NCBI GenBank assembly: GCA_916048095.2
Contig: OU696573.1
Span: 7,899,806-7,963,805, forward strand
Length of the DNA: 64,000 nucleotides
DNA from: Sacculina carcini
Taxonomy: Eukaryota; Arthropoda; Thecostraca; Sacculinidae
Reading direction: 5' to 3'
Shown: piece after piece, positions 12,331 through 25,167 of the stretch
How the letters are laid out: each line of letters opens with the position of its first letter
How positions within the stretch are numbered: position 1 is the first letter of the stretch
The notes under the pieces: model-generated
The model's input: the letters and a program-made list of their open reading frames with translations, nothing else
What the model was told of the DNA's origin: nothing
The model's database searches: none
Translations under genes and position numbers: made by a program

Positions 12331-13082
12331 GTACGCGAATTGGACCCTATGACGTCGGACATTCATCGTGGTGTTACTGTCACATTGACATTTAATAAGT
12401 CGAGTCATTCTGAGCTTGTTACTCAGTATGAGGACGATGCCTGTGAACAGCACAGAACAGGAAAATGGGTTGCTAATAAGGCAGAAATTTACAGGCAAAA
12501 TGTACGTGTGGAATCGGTTAATAGACTAGCGAGCAATATGGCTAACTTAACGATTGATGAAATAACTACCTCAATGAGACATTGGTTAGTAGAGCCAGCC
12601 AGGAAGGTATTCGTAATTGGTCAACACAAAATATATATTAAAAAGAGCAATGGTGTGTGTATGTATGGCTATGATAAACGGTGTTGGGAATATCGAAATA
12701 TGTATCATAGTGCCAAAAAGATGCACAATAGAGTGAAAACGGCGGAATCCCTTGAATATTTGAAACTGGCGAGTAAAAATTACAAGAAAGAACTCGCAAG
12801 AATCAAGGATATCAAATCTGTCAACCATATATCACAATTGAGAGCAACTAAAAAAGATGATCCAAAAAAATACTGGAAAATACTACGAAATTCAAAAACA
12901 GATGTTAGAGGGAACAATTAGTTGCATGATTTATACGAACACTTCAAAAATTTGCTATCAGGTCAGACTACACAATTGGATACCAATAACTGTCTTGAAG
13001 AAGCAGATGATAACGCAGACAGAGCCGTAGCAACCGCCCCCCGTACCCCCCGGCCGGGAGCGGGCGGTTGCAAATACAAGTA
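12329..13082 (+). pseudogene. LINE-A, 5'-truncated: endonuclease end and linker
   Basis: The frame running to 12921 begins at the end of an APE-type endonuclease (TSDIHRGVTVTLTF, a variant of the SDHxxVxLTL box). It continues through a lysine-rich linker with WEYRNMYHSAKKMHNRVKT and KDDPKKYWKILRNSK, typical of the endonuclease-RT connector in non-LTR elements. After a TAG it continues as DLYEHFKNLLSG up to about 13020. The RT palm that should follow is absent; the element resumes at 30506 with the region after the RT. A hAT transposon now sits at the break, and the missing palm implies a separate deletion. Clade is uncertain. Confidence 0.7.
13030..13071. other. GC-rich hairpin
   Basis: GCAACCGCCC at 13030-13039 is exactly complementary to GGGCGGTTGC at 13062-13071, with a C/G-rich loop. 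It lies between LINE-A sequence and the hAT target site and belongs clearly to neither. Confidence 0.6.
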
Positions 13083-13224
13083 GTCGACGACAGTGGCGGT
13101 TCTTCCTATGGGCGATATGGGCGGTCGCCCAGGGCGGCACTTGAGAGGGGGCGGCATTGCCCCTTCCCAAATGCAGATCAAACCATGAGCGCCTGAGTCT
13201 ATCTATACCGAATGTATAAAAATC

Positions 13225-13320
13225 CCATAAATGGAGAGAGAGAGAGAGACGGACTCTGACGCGTACGATACTCGTAACGAAAAGAGAGAGAGCGAGAGAA
13301 AGAGAATGGGGGGAAGGGGG
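13225..13320. repeat. GA-rich simple repeat
   Basis: GAGA-type runs at 13231-13250 and 13280-13305 lie in the 5' noncoding part of the large hAT. The region 13320-14080 after them holds no gene I can identify. Confidence 0.7.
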
Positions 13321-14338
13321 TTAACGCGTACAATAATCGTAACTCAAACACATTACTGGTGACAGCGTCAACGCACCACACTCTGCTTAACATCCTTGTG
13401 AGTATCATCAGAGGTAAGTGAAATTTAAGAGTGTATTCTCTTTTGTTCTTTTCATCCTATTTTTTCCACGCAACTATTCAATCTACTGTCTGGTTGGGGT
13501 TTTGAATAAGTGGTGTGATGGATGAATCCTCATTTATTCCAGGTGGGGAAAAATGATGGTTTATCTGTCTGTCTGTCGGGTAAATTTTTTTAGACTATTG
13601 AATACATTTAGATGGTAGTTGGCACGCTGAAACATTACAAGTCTGTGAGTCAAGTGTCATGGGCTATACATTTTTTGCTATCTCAGTTTTACGGTGGGGT
13701 TAGAATTGGGTAAACAAACCCCTCTGATTTTGAGGTAGTCAAAATTTATTGTATTTTGGTGAAACTTTGCACTCACTTTATTAATGCATATTTGAGTGTC
13801 ACGAACTATATTCAGAAAGGTTAGGACAAAACAATCTAGTTGGATTTAGTATGAAGTTTGCCCTCCAAAGCCTACAAGTATAGCGCAAGCTGCACAGCTA
13901 TAATTTGTCTAGTTAGTTTGATATTGTGACTGCGTGTGCGTGCGGTTCCAAGAAATGTGCGCATGTGTATTATGCAAGTCGAGACAGCAGCCTAATTGCA
14001 CAGTGGAGGTCCGAAAATCGCTGAGTCATTGAATGTCCACACGTGTGGTGCACCATTGTCTGTTTGTATGTCTGTGTGTATGCTGACCAGGGTTGGTGAT
14101 TTTTTTTGTTTTCTTAAAAAATTTAAGAATAGGATTATTTGATTTAAATCAGATTTTTATATTTACATCGATTTTTTGATTTTTTTACTTTTTCGTATAT
14201 TAAACGTCATTATTCCCATTCTTACCTGATTTAAATTTTTCATAGGCATCCTCGCACCCCCTAAGAATGGGCCTCGCACCCCCTAAGAATGGGCCTCGCA
14301 CACCGGCGAGCACCCCCGGTTAAGAACCACTGCACTAG

Positions 14339-14785
14339 ATGATGTGCGACGGTAATCTGCTCGCCAACATGCTTCATCCTTCATTGCAAAGTAGATGTCT
14401 GTCTCAAGAAGATATTTGCTCTGCAATGGAGTACGCTAAAGTGGAGCATAAGAAGCTGGTGCCCATCATTATGAAGTTGCAGGCAAAGTCGCCGCCTTTT
14501 CAACAGTTCAAGTTCGCTGAATCTGTTACCGAAAAGCTGTCTGCCATCAAGTGGTGGGAATCACACTCGAGTTTTCTAGATGATTTGTTTTCTAGTTTTC
14601 TAGATTTGTTTTCTAGATGATTTGTTTTCTAGTTTTCGGTGCGGCAATTACTGACAACAGTTGCCTCGTCCTCCGGAGTGGAGAGAGTGTTCTCCTCCTA
14701 TGGACTTGTCCACTCCAAAGTGAGGAACCGCTTAGGAACGGAGAACTCTGCCAAGTTAGTTTTTTTGTTTAAGGCTATGAATTAG
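14339..14785 (+). pseudogene. hAT transposase C-terminal remnant
   Basis: The first frame (14339-14620) has LANMLHPSLQSRCLSQEDIC, typical of the region before the dimerisation domain of BED-type hAT transposases. After a slipped TTTTCTAGATGATTTG duplication at 14577-14636 the frame changes. 14634-14785 then encodes VERVFSSYGLVHSKVRNRLG and KLVFLFKAMN followed by TAG, which is the conserved hAT dimerisation segment. The catalytic N-terminal parts are missing, so the protein is inactive. Confidence 0.8.
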
Positions 14786-15339
14786 AATACGCAAACTCCA
14801 CACAAAATGACGTGACTTGTCTACATTTGTCATGATGTTTTTCGATGTTTTGAATAAATTGTGCATACTTTAGTGTTCAGCTTTTACTTTACCAATGTGA
14901 TTAAGCATTGCAAGCTATTAGCAAATGTTATAAGTACTAAAATTTATATCAAGAAGGAAACTTTTCTGCAATTTTACTGACACATTTAAATGAATTAATT
15001 ATGTGAAGCCATCAAGTTATATGTGTAAAAAATACGTACCTTTTGAAAAAAATGCAAATGCAAATTTTTTTTCCAGATTTTACATCCATGTAAAATCCGG
15101 TGAACAGCACTAATGTAGATTCTGAACTATCCACTAACTGTGTTTGATTTGTGTCACTGATAACAAATTGGTTGATTTAATCCATTTAGACCAGCCTGAT
15201 TTGAATAAGCCACCCCCGGTAAGGTATCACTTAGTAAAACCGCAAAATCTTTGTAAAATGAATTAAATAACTGAATTTGATTTGAGCCAGTAAGGCGCCG
15301 TGTTCGGCGATGAACGAGCGAGCGCGAACAAAGAAAACC

Positions 15340-15740
15340 GCTTGTTAATCGGGCTTACGGTTCCATAGATATAAGAAAAGCATCAAAAAGCATGGGCAAA
15401 GTTTTCTGCTGAATTATAAGAGGGCATATGGCACGTGCCACGTGCCACACTGGACACTGACATAATTCGGAATGGTCTCATTCGCGGCAGGAAGGATTGG
15501 GCTACCCAAAAAAACGCATGTTAATCGGACTTATGGTTCCAGAGATATAAGCCTCTGAAAAACGGGTAAAAAGTGTTTTTCGAAAAAGTAGGAGGGCATT
15601 TGGGACGTGCCACGTGCCACAGTGGGCACTGACATGATTCGGCTTGGTCTCGTCCGCGGCAGGAAGGATTGGGCTACCCAAAAACAAATGCATGTTAATT
15701 GGACTTATGGTTCCAGAGATATAAGCCTCTGAAAAGCGTG
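15340..15740. repeat. Tandem repeat, about 176-bp unit
   Basis: The string GTTAATCGGRCTTAYGGTTCC followed by AGATATAAG occurs near 15343, 15521 and 15695. Between them are GGCACGTGCCACGTGCCAC (a nested inverted repeat) and GCAGGAAGGATTGGGCTACC. That makes about two and a third copies. CGAGCGAGCGCGAAC near 15313 and GCTCGCTCTCGCTCGCTCG near 15800 flank it in inverted orientation, so it may be a small element of its own. Confidence 0.7.
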
Positions 15741-15911
15741 ATCACGGCCGGCGGGCCGCTCATACTCATTTTTCTAGTAACACCAAGTATGAACTCGCTC
15801 GCTCTCGCTCGCTCGTAATCATTTTTTTTTTTAAATCATTCGATTTAAATCATGATTCAAATCATTGATTTAAATCAATTTCACTTATATCAGCCAACCC
15901 TGATGCTGACT

Positions 15912-15962
15912 CAATGCCACCTAGACACCTAGACTACTCCTAGTATCTAGGTGGCGTTGGCT
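15912..15962. repeat. Small palindromic element, AATGCCACCTAG ends
   Basis: AATGCCACCTAGACACCTAG is followed within about 20 bp by its near complement, ending CTAGGTGGCGTT. The same termini bound the 13-mer array near 63683-63853, so this looks like a minimal copy of the same element. Confidence 0.6.
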
Positions 15963-16196
15963 GACTGTAGTGACGCGCGCATGAGTGGAGCGGAGGGAAG
16001 TGTTTTGCTTGAAAGACTATGGTATTGCAGAGGTGACTATGAGTGCTAATGCGTGCGTGTGTACCAGTGTTGCAGGTTGGGGTGTTTTGGTGTGAGTGGT
16101 GTGAATAGACTCGCATTTTTTACGTTTGTTACGACACTTTTAATACAACTTTATTACAGAGAACAAGTCTTCATACTAACCATCAAGAAAACGCAA

Positions 16197-18838
16197 ATGG
16201 AAAAGAAAGGGTTTAAGCTATCTGGTGCTCAATTTAGAAGAAAGAGGATAGAAGAAGCGGAGAAACGGGTGAAAGATGAAGGTATAGAACTTTACCATTA
16301 CTTCTCACTACCATTTTCTGATCATATATCTTTCTGGGATATTTAAAGTGCATTTATGTATTTAGCCTAATGTGTCATTAATCATGTAGTTTATAGTAAT
16401 AATTTGTTAGCTAGGAAAATATTTAGTTAATTAAGTTGATATATTATTTTTGCTAACTCATGCATTGGTCAACTTTTTTCCTGATTGCAGGGGCCCTTCT
16501 GAAATATTTTGAAACCTCTGCCACTAGTCAGGATCGCAAACTGTCTGCTTCTGCAGCCGCACAAGACTCTACAGAAATAGTTTTGAGCCTTCGGACCCGG
16601 CTGGAAAACTATCTACTTCTACAGCCTCACACAGGGCTGTGTCTCCACAATTGCAGTCAGATCCAGAAGATGATGGACCATTTGCTTCCACTGATTCACA
16701 TTAGGACTCTTTAGGTGAGCTCAACCGGTTATCACTGAACTTGATTAAGGAAAATATCGTCGTCTGGCAAAAGTGTCATTTCATTTTTGGGTAGCTAGGT
16801 CAAAGGTCAATGTCAAGGCAAGACCAAAAGTGAAAATAGGGAGAACTCAAATAAACTATTGAACAGATCTATGAAATTTGGTACACAGGTGTTGTACACA
16901 GGTACACAGGTCTCTTAATCCAAGAAAGAAATCATTTAATTTTGATGGTGATATGTTACATTTTCTCATTTATTGTTATATATTGATAAATTAGATGTGC
17001 ATACTAATTTATATTTCTCATGTTCTTTCCATTAGAACTGCCTGGAGCTGAACTGACTACTGAGGATGGGTCTCTGTCCACGGACCCTGGTAATTGGCCT
17101 TCAGTTCTATCCCAGAGAATCAAGACGCAATTGATTTCCAGATGACCGACCCAATTATCAACTGATTTCATATTTCCTAAAAACGACAGTGATGGGAGAA
17201 GTTACCACCATCATTACTTCAGGAAGTCTTTGATTAGTAGTGAGAATATGACCAGAAGCTGGCTTGTCTATTCATAAAAAAACAACAGCCTCTTCTGTTT
17301 CTGTTGCACGTTATTTTCCAAGAGAAAGATGCATTCAACAGGACAGGGACTTTCAGACTGGAAGCACGCAGGTTCATTGCTCACATCACACGAAAACAGT
17401 CCAGAACACCTAAAATCTATGAAAACGTGGAAAGATCTGGCAGTGAGAATGTAAAGAGGGGAAACCATTGACAAGTAGGAAATTGCATTTCTAGAGGCTG
17501 AGAAATCAAGATAGAAATCAGTGCTAACACGTCTTACTGCTTTTGTGTATTATTTGGCAATTATAAATTTCGCACTCAGGGGACACACAGAAAAGTTGTT
17601 TTCACCATCGAATGGCAATTTTTTTTAAAGAAGTTGAGCTAATGGCACAATTTGACCCTATAATGCAAGATCACATTAAACGTGTCCAAAAGGGGACATC
17701 CAGTCACACCAGCTACTTTAGCCACCACATACAAAACGAGCTCATTGATTTGTTGAGTAGCAAGATCATTTCAGCAATGGTGGCTGACATCAAACAATCT
17801 GAGTTCTTCTCAATAATTCCAGATTGCACTCCAGACATCAGCCACAATGAACAATTGTCAGTTGTAGTTCGGTTTGTATCACTGGAGGGGAAACCCCATA
17901 TAATGGAACATTCCATGGGGTTCTTGGAGGCTGAAGATTCGACTGGTCAGCATTTGGCTTCTATGATTTTGAAGAGACTGGAAGAGTTAAAAATTCCTTT
18001 CATGGGCTGTAGAGGGCAATCATACGACAATGGGGCAAACATGAAAAGAAAAACAAGGGTGTTAAATCCAGGCTACTTGGAATGAATCCCAGAGCTCTGT
18101 TTTTTCCATGTGGTGCTCATTCTTTGAATCTGGTAGTGGCCGATGCTGCCAAGGAATCTATTGATGCCACAAGTTACTTTGGCATCTTACAGAAGCTTTA
18201 CAACTTGTTTTCAGCCTTCACACAACGATGGGCTATTTTGAAAAAACGTGTGAATATCACCTTAAAGATGTGGTCTGATACAATATGGGAGAGCAAGATG
18301 AAGAATGTGGAGCCCCTAAGATATCAAGCAGCTGCAGTGAGAGATGCACTGATCGAGGTGAGAGATCACACCAAAGATTCTGCAGTAAAGGTTGAGGCCC
18401 AGTCTCTTGCAGAGGAGGTTGGGTCATACCGCCTCGCCATTTGTTCAGTTGTGTGGCACGACCTGTTGTGCCAAATTCAGCATGTGAGCAAGCAGATGCA
18501 GTCTTCTAGCATGCAAGTTGATGTTGCAACAACTCTCCTAAAGAGGACAGAGAAAACTCACTGTGATTACAAGGCAACAGGATCAACACGGCACAGATTG
18601 CTGCCAAAGATATCTGTGAACAAATGAATGTGGAGGCTATGTTAAAACAGAAACGAGTAAGGTCTACAAAGCGGCACTTCTCCTATGAAGCATGCGATGA
18701 TCCGTTAAATGATGCTTTGAAGAAGTTGGAGGTGACATTTTTCAATGCAGTCGTTGATGCTGCAATGTCAGCCATTCAGGAAAAATTTTCCCCTTGAAAA
18801 TGTGGGAGAGAAATTTGGTATGCTGACTAATTTTCATA
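16197..18838 (+). pseudogene. ZMYM1-like hAT transposase, N-terminal and central exons
   Basis: Exon 1 starts MEKKGFKLSGAQFRRKRIEE (16197-16281) and has a GTATAG donor. An acceptor CTGATTGCAG at 16481-16490 leads in phase to GALLKYFETSATSQDRKLSA. A further exon from about 17037 carries PGAELTTEDGSLSTDPGNWP and then the TTF-type zinc-finger region (WLVYS, CFCC), with several stops. 17612-18085 encodes the DUF4371-like core with HTSYFSHHIQNELIDLL, FSIIPDCTPDISHNEQLS and CRGQSYDNGANM. 18082-18627 continues FFPCGAHSLNLVVADAAKES. Frameshifts at about 18080 and 18625 and a stop near 18795 disable it. The frame is then cut at LTFE by the I-type LINE. Confidence 0.82.
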
Positions 18839-19033
18839 ATCTCACATTTGATTGATTGATTAATTGAGTGATTATTGCGTTTTTGGGGTGCACCGGCCTC
18901 TAGGACCATATGGCACCCCCCAGTCTGTTAATAGCTAAATTAAACTAAAATTATGCATATGAACGTAATGGAGCGATGAAATAAATAAGCGTGAGGGTGA
19001 GTGATATGAAAATGAAATTCAGAAGAATAAAAA

Positions 19034-22000
19034 TCAATAAATAGTTCTAAAAGGCAAAAAGCGTAAAAATTCAAAAATGCGGCCCTCAATGACCGCCGAT
19101 TGCTCCTGTCCGAGAACATCGTGAATAGTCCGAACGGATCCAAGAAATCGTTGACGCGCCTCTGAGAATGATGGACATTCCACCAGGATGTGTTGCACTG
19201 AGAGACGTGCATTACATGCGCTGCACGTGGGTTCAGGTTGTCCGAGTAGAAGATGGCGATGCGTGTCGTACGTGTGACCCACACGCAGACGACAGAGCGC
19301 CACGTTCTCGGACCTCTTCCGGCGACAAGAGCACATCCAATGTCCGATTTCGGGCTTCACTGCTTTTAATTTGTTAGAACCACATTCGTCACATGAAAGC
19401 TGCCAGCGAAAACGGATAAAACGATGTATAATAGGATAAAAGTCCGAATACGGAATGGGAAAGTTAAACTAAAATTAATAAAGGTCTCGTTCAGCAGCTC
19501 TTTTTGCGGCTCTGTCAGCTCGCTCGTTGCCCAAAATACCAATATGGGCCGGAATCCAGCAGAACTTTACACGCTTGCCCTGGTGGTGGATGATATCAAG
19601 AGAGATAAAAATCCTCTGTATAAGAGGATGTAAGGATAAAAACGATAATGAAGTTAAAGCACTATGGGAGTCGGATAGAAATAAAAACAATGAAAATGAA
19701 GATGAGCGAATAAAAACCAGGGCCAGCAGGATAGCGTAAAGTTCAGCCGTGTAAATGGAAGCCCTCGGTGGCAGCGTGCTCGAGCGGCACGTACCTCCAC
19801 TTACAAACGCACAACCCACACCACTGGCCGACTTAGACCCATCAGTGTACACGGCAGTATACCGTCCGTAAGAATGAATTCGCTCCAGTGTTTTTGAGAG
19901 AAGCAGACTGGGCACTGTACTGTGTTTCGGCAGAGCTGCTAGCGAGACGTCGACCTCGGGTGTGACCAATTCCCAGGGTGACTCCGCCGTGTATTCTTGT
20001 CTGAGGACGTCGTTAGCACCCATTCCGCATGACTCCAGCAGTGTCCTCATTTTGCTGCAAAACAGCACAGAAGACTGAGGTCCTGGAAGGTGCTGCTCAG
20101 ACACATGCTGGGAAAATACCACGTCATACGTGGGGTTTTCATGTGTGCTTGCCAGCTTGCAAGAATAACGCATGCCCAGCTCTTGACGACGGAGCGCCAG
20201 CGGAGCCTCATCAGCCTCAACAAGGAGGCTGACGATTGGCGACGTGCGAAACGCCCCGGTGGCAATTGGTATCCCTGTGTGGTGTACGACATTTAAACGG
20301 CTTTTTGCTGACTCCGAAGCCAGATCATATACAATGCTGGCGTAATCGAGACGCAACTTGACTAACGAGCGGTATAGAAGGAGAAGGGACAGCCGATCTG
20401 CTCCATACCGCATGCGGGAAACAGTATTCAGCGCATTCAGTGCTTTTAGACATATGGTTCTCAGCTGTGAAATATGGTCGGTGTAGGTCAAGCGCGAGTC
20501 CAACGTGACCCCTAAAAAACGAACCGTGCGTTGGAATGAGACAGCACTGCCGTACAATTCCACTTCCATGTCAGGGCAGGCACCTCGACGGCGGCAGAAG
20601 TGTACACCGACCGTTTTGGACGTCGAGAAGCGGAAGTCGTTACGCGTTCCCCAAGTCTCTATTTTATTCACCGCCAGCTGCAGTTGACGCTGGACAGCAA
20701 CAGTGCTGCGGGAAGAACACCATACGGCGAAGTCGTCCACAAATAGAGACCGTCTAATCGAGGGAGGCAAATGATTGTCAATTTCGATGATCATTATGGC
20801 AGAAAGGGCCACGCTGAGCACACTACCCTGTGGAACGCCTTCTGCCTTATCGAACGGAAGAGACAGGGAGTTCCCCACACGCACACAGTATGTGCGGTGT
20901 AAAAGGAAATTGCGTACGAACATCCCCATGTTGCCTCTGACACCACAGCGATGCAGTTTGCGAAGAATTCCATGTCGCCATGTGGTGTCATATGCCTTTT
21001 CGATGTCAAAGAATATCGCTCCGACGTGGTGACCTCGCGTGAAACTTTCACGTGCGCGAGAGTGGATGGTCACCAAGTGGTCTAACGTTGAGCGACCCTG
21101 GCGAAATCCGCATTGAGCATCATTGAACAGCCGACCGCGTTCCAGAAACAATACCAGCCCTCTGCAAACCATTCTATCAAACAGCTTGCAGAGACTGGAG
21201 GTCAGTCATATCGTGCGATAGTGAGACGGGTGATCGCCCGATTTGCCCTGTTTCAAGATGGGTATCACGATTGCCCGTCGCCAGGAGGCTGGAAACTGCC
21301 CACCACTCCGCAGATCATTGAAGACCTGCAGCAAGGTGGACAGCACTGCGGGCGACAGACGTTTCAGTATGAGGTTGTGAAACTCATCAGGGCCTTCAGC
21401 GACATCGCGAAGCGATCGCAAGGCTGTTCTCAGCTCAGATGCAGAAAAATCGCTGTTGATTGACAGCTGACAGTTGGTGGAGAAATCAACGGGTGATCTC
21501 TCGCACTGCTGTTTCATCGCAGCAAAATCAGAGTCGTCTACGTTTGCACGGCAGCGCCCCGCTCAATATCAGCCAATTTCGTCAGCAAAATGCTCCGGAT
21601 TTATCACGTCCACGCCTCTGATCTTCAGAGAAGGCAGTGGAGTGGGATGGTACTTCCCAGAGATGCGCTTTATACGGTCCCACATGGTGGATATAGGCCA
21701 ATGCCGATTAATGCTGGACACATAGGACACACACGAGGCCCTCTTCGCCTCGCGAAAGGTCCATCGAGCTTGTGCGCGAGCGTGGCGAAAGCAAAGCATG
21801 TTTGCCACCGTACTGTTGCGCCGGAAACGACCCCAGCAACGACGTCGCTCTCGCAACGCCGCAGAACACGCGTCTGTCCACCAAGGAACAGGACGCCGCC
21901 GGGGACGCGATGCCGTACGCGGAATGCTCTGTTTGGCACAGGTGACAATGGCCTCAGTAAAACCTTCGACGCGGGGTCTAAGTGTGGGGTTGCCCATGGC

Positions 22001-22740
22001 TTCCAGTGTCAAGCAATCATAGCGGACCCAATCAGCTCGTTTGAAATTCCATCTCGGTGGTCGTGTTCCCAGCCTAGGTACCTCATTGAGACAGATCCAT
22101 ATAGGGAAGTGATCACTCCCATACAGACTGTTCTCAACGGTCCAGCTCGTGGATGGCTGCAGACTGGGACTGCACAGACTGAGGTCCAGAGCGGACATGC
22201 TTCCCGATTGCATGGTGCAATGCGTATATGTGCCTTTGTTTAAAATACCTATGTCTAAAACAGTTAAAATATCCTCCATAATAAAACCACGGCTACAATA
22301 TGCATCACAACCCCAAAAAGGGCTGTGAGCATTAAAATCGCCTAACACGTAAAAAGGGGGTGGAAGTCAACTGATAAAAAACTCGACGTCCGCCCTTGGG
22401 AACGGGCGACCAGGCGGCAGGTACAATGAGCACACACTCACCTGCCTACCACCCAGCCAGCACCGAACCGCAACCACCTACAAATCTGACTGAATATGAA
22501 GGCGGCGACAGGATACACTGGTGCGAACAGCCAGCATAACCCCGCCATGGGCTATAGTCGAGCTGGGATTATCATATCTAAAAACATTAAAATCATGAAT
22601 ACTTAAATACGAAGAAGTTAAAAACTTAGTCTCCTGTATTGCTAAAATCGATAGTTGTCGGGAGTGTAAAATAAGCAGTAAATCATTAGAATTCGGTCTA
22701 ATGCATCTAATTATTCATTGTAAAATGGACATAAGAATAA
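19034..22740 (-). pseudogene. I-type LINE ORF2: endonuclease, RT, RNase H
   Basis: The endonuclease starts near 22700 (SILAIQETKF), continues AHGGVMLAVRTS, then has a stop in front of YVLGDFNAHSPFWGCD (from about 22360) and GSDHFPIWICLN. The RT spans 21517-20300 with FRQGRSTLDHL, IFFDIEKAYDTTW, EGVPQGSVLSVAL and RSLFVDDFAVW; FVDD stands where YADD is usual. RNase H follows with YTDGSKSASGVGCAFV (19840), SDSHSALTSL and FCWIPAHIGILGNERADRAA. The C-terminus (19360-19034) has CSACNARLSVQHILVEC, a CCHC-like zinc motif seen in jockey/I proteins. Breaks at about 21550, 21190 and 19470 disrupt the frame. Confidence 0.85.
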
Positions 22741-22774
22741 ATATAGTAGAATAAAATACAAAAAGATACTCCCG

Positions 22775-24438
22775 TTAAAAAAGCACATATACACTAAAAA
22801 CCAGGTAGCACAGGTACCTAATCGCATCGCTTGGCCGATCGTCCTCTCTCCGCGTCAGGTGGGGACCCACTTGAGAGGCCGAGAGCTTCCGATTAGAGGA
22901 ACTCTCCACCTCCATGGCAGTGGTGGGAGTCGCTCCGTCGTGTGCGGAAAGCGGTGCGCTAGCAACCGCCGAGCGCGGAGATGCGGGGACCGCGCTCGCT
23001 TTGTGACCGGGAGATGCTCGCCGGTCACTCCCCGGCGAGGCTGACTTGACCGAACGGTGGCTCTTGTGGTGAGCCACCGACAAGTCTCCGGATTTCCTCC
23101 GGTTCGGAGACGACCGCTCTGCTGGCTTGGAAGCCTGCTGAGCGGCCGGTTTTTTGCCGCCCTGACTAGCCGGCATCGCTGCCGATTTGCCAGCACGGTC
23201 CATCGGCCGGTCTACCGGCCGAACGGCGACCCGTTGAGGTCGCCGCTCAGCAGCCTTTTCAGGCTGCCGGGGAGCGGCTGGATTGCGGCCGTCTGGGGCC
23301 GCTGGGTCGCGGACGCCTGGGACCGCTGGGGTGCAGCCGTTGGCGACCGCGACACGGCAGCCTCCTCAGGCCGCCGATCAACCGGTGTTGATTCATGCTC
23401 ATTTTCAGCCTCAGGTACGACCAGCTTGAGACCCATTCGTCCAGCCAGTTTGAGAAAGTCGCCAGCTGTCAGCTTCTCCAGAAACGAGTCGACAGACTGT
23501 GGAGGTTGAGCTGACAGTTTGACGGTGCCGGCAAGGGACGGGCCCGACAGATTCGAGCTGCGGTACACAGTACGCGCCTCGCCGAAACTGCAGCGCTGGG
23601 CAGCGCGAATGGCCAAAATCTCTTTCTCCTTCAGCCATTCCGGGCAGTCACGCGACGAAGACGCATGACCGCTGCTCCTGCAATTGACACATAAATATTC
23701 CTCTTTGCAATCAGCAGCGGTGCACCGCTCGGATGAGCAACGTCCACATATCTCTGCAAGATTACAGCGGGAGCTCGTATGTCCAAAACGTTGGCACCTG
23801 TAGCACCGCATCGGGTTAGGCACGTAGGGGCGGACTCGGATACGCTGACGGATGTCACCGACCTTGATGTCATCCGGCAGATCAACACCGTCAAACGTGA
23901 GGAAAAACGAGTGCGTTGGCACCTCGCTACCCTCACGCCGTCGGACGATGCGCTCCACGCGGATGACACCTTGGGATGCCAATCCGTCGCATATCTCCTC
24001 GTTATCAACACCCTCTAGCGCACGACGAAACATAACGCCTCTGTCATGGTTAAGTGACGAATGCGCACACACTGAGATGGGGGTGCTCATCCAACTCTTC
24101 TCATTGCCCGATCCCACGCGATACCGAAAAGTGTCGGCCTTCATCGCGCGGGCTGCTGCCGTCTCAGTTGCGTACTTGACCAGCAGAGAACCGTCTCTCT
24201 GTCGGCGGGCTTCAACAGGCGCGTCTCCAATGTTCTTGAGCCCATCCAGACGACGGAGTGGGTTCAGCGATGACAATGTCACGTGTTCATTGGTGCTGTT
24301 AAAAACCAGCACCATCGGCACAGGTGCAACACGACTCTCGTTGTGCATGTGGCTCAGAGTACGGCCATCTTTCGGCGGCCGTGGCCGATCGTCCGATGGA
24401 CGACCAGCAGTTGGGGTGGTTGTGGGCTTCGAAGCCAT
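22775..24438 (-). pseudogene. I-type LINE ORF1 (gag-like, zinc knuckles)
   Basis: I take the ATG at 24436-24438 (MASKPTTTPTAGRPSDDRPR). The middle of the protein has CYRCQRFGHTSSRC, then a CGRC...C cluster and CVNCRSSGHASSSRDC: three zinc-knuckle-like CCHC units as in the nucleic-acid-binding ORF1 of I-group LINEs. A TAG at 23212-23214 ends the frame. A one-base shift leads into a basic, serine-rich tail (MDRAGKSAAMPASQGGKK onward) that probably belonged to the same protein. ORF1p normally packages element RNA with ORF2p. Confidence 0.82.
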
Positions 24439-25167
24439 GTGATATTTCGTTGTCTCTGCGCGCACGACCACCCACCTCTGCACGGGGCCCTACTGGGGGG
24501 ACGGGCAGAGCCAGCATGGGATGCCACGCCAGTGGTGGTGCGCGCTGTACGGGCACCGAATACCCCTGAGCTCGCTGCGAGCTCCGCCCGGTACAAGTCC
24601 GCGGGAGCTACAGCACCGGGCCCGGACCAGTGACCCCCACCGGTCCATCTGGACCCAGCAGCTGCAGCCCCACTGCAAACGGCGGACACTGCACCGGGCG
24701 GGACCCCCCTAGAGCACCAGGCACCTCACCCTTGACCCTCTTGAGCCCTATCCGGCCACCCGTGCCGGCGTCGGAGCATTATCTCCACTGTCGAGGAGCC
24801 AAACAGCGGCCCCGTCGGGGTTCGACGCGCAGGCCAAAGACGAGTGTTGCGTCACGCCACCACTATACCCCGGGTGACATGACACACAGCGGCCAGGACC
24901 CTGTTTGCCGATCCGACGGGGGAGGGTTACCAGATGGCCGTTGGCTGCTAAACAGCTCATCCGCCCTTTGTTTTTCATCTTGCTGGATGTCTGACCACCC
25001 TCCTCACTGGCATAGGCCAGTGGGGGGCCGGATTAGTCGCCGACATTCCGACCATGCGTCTGGTTGTACCGGAATCCATGTTACCAGTAGCAGGCCGAGA
25101 CCTGACCAGACATGTCTGACTTTAGTCGCCTTTTACGACACGCAGCAGCTACGGCGGCATAATTCTA

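Larger units (their letters stand above)
14088..15902 (+). mobile_element. Second, smaller hAT transposon with perfect TSD
   Basis: The ends are CAGGGTTGGTGATTTTTT on the left and, reversed, CAGGGTTGGCTGATATAAG on the right, both followed by ATTTAAATCA-rich subterminal DNA. The flanking octamer ATGCTGAC is identical on both sides (14080-14087 and 15903-15910). The element contains a decayed hAT transposase C-terminus, a duplicated CCTCGCACCCCCTAAGAATG block ending in CGGTTAAGAACCACTG at 14230-14335 (the terminus of yet another hAT family), and a short satellite at 15340-15740. Confidence 0.88.

Noticed and set aside
19168..24712. Plus-strand frames opposite the I-type LINE
   Set aside because: They are shadows of the GC-rich minus-strand ORF1 and ORF2.
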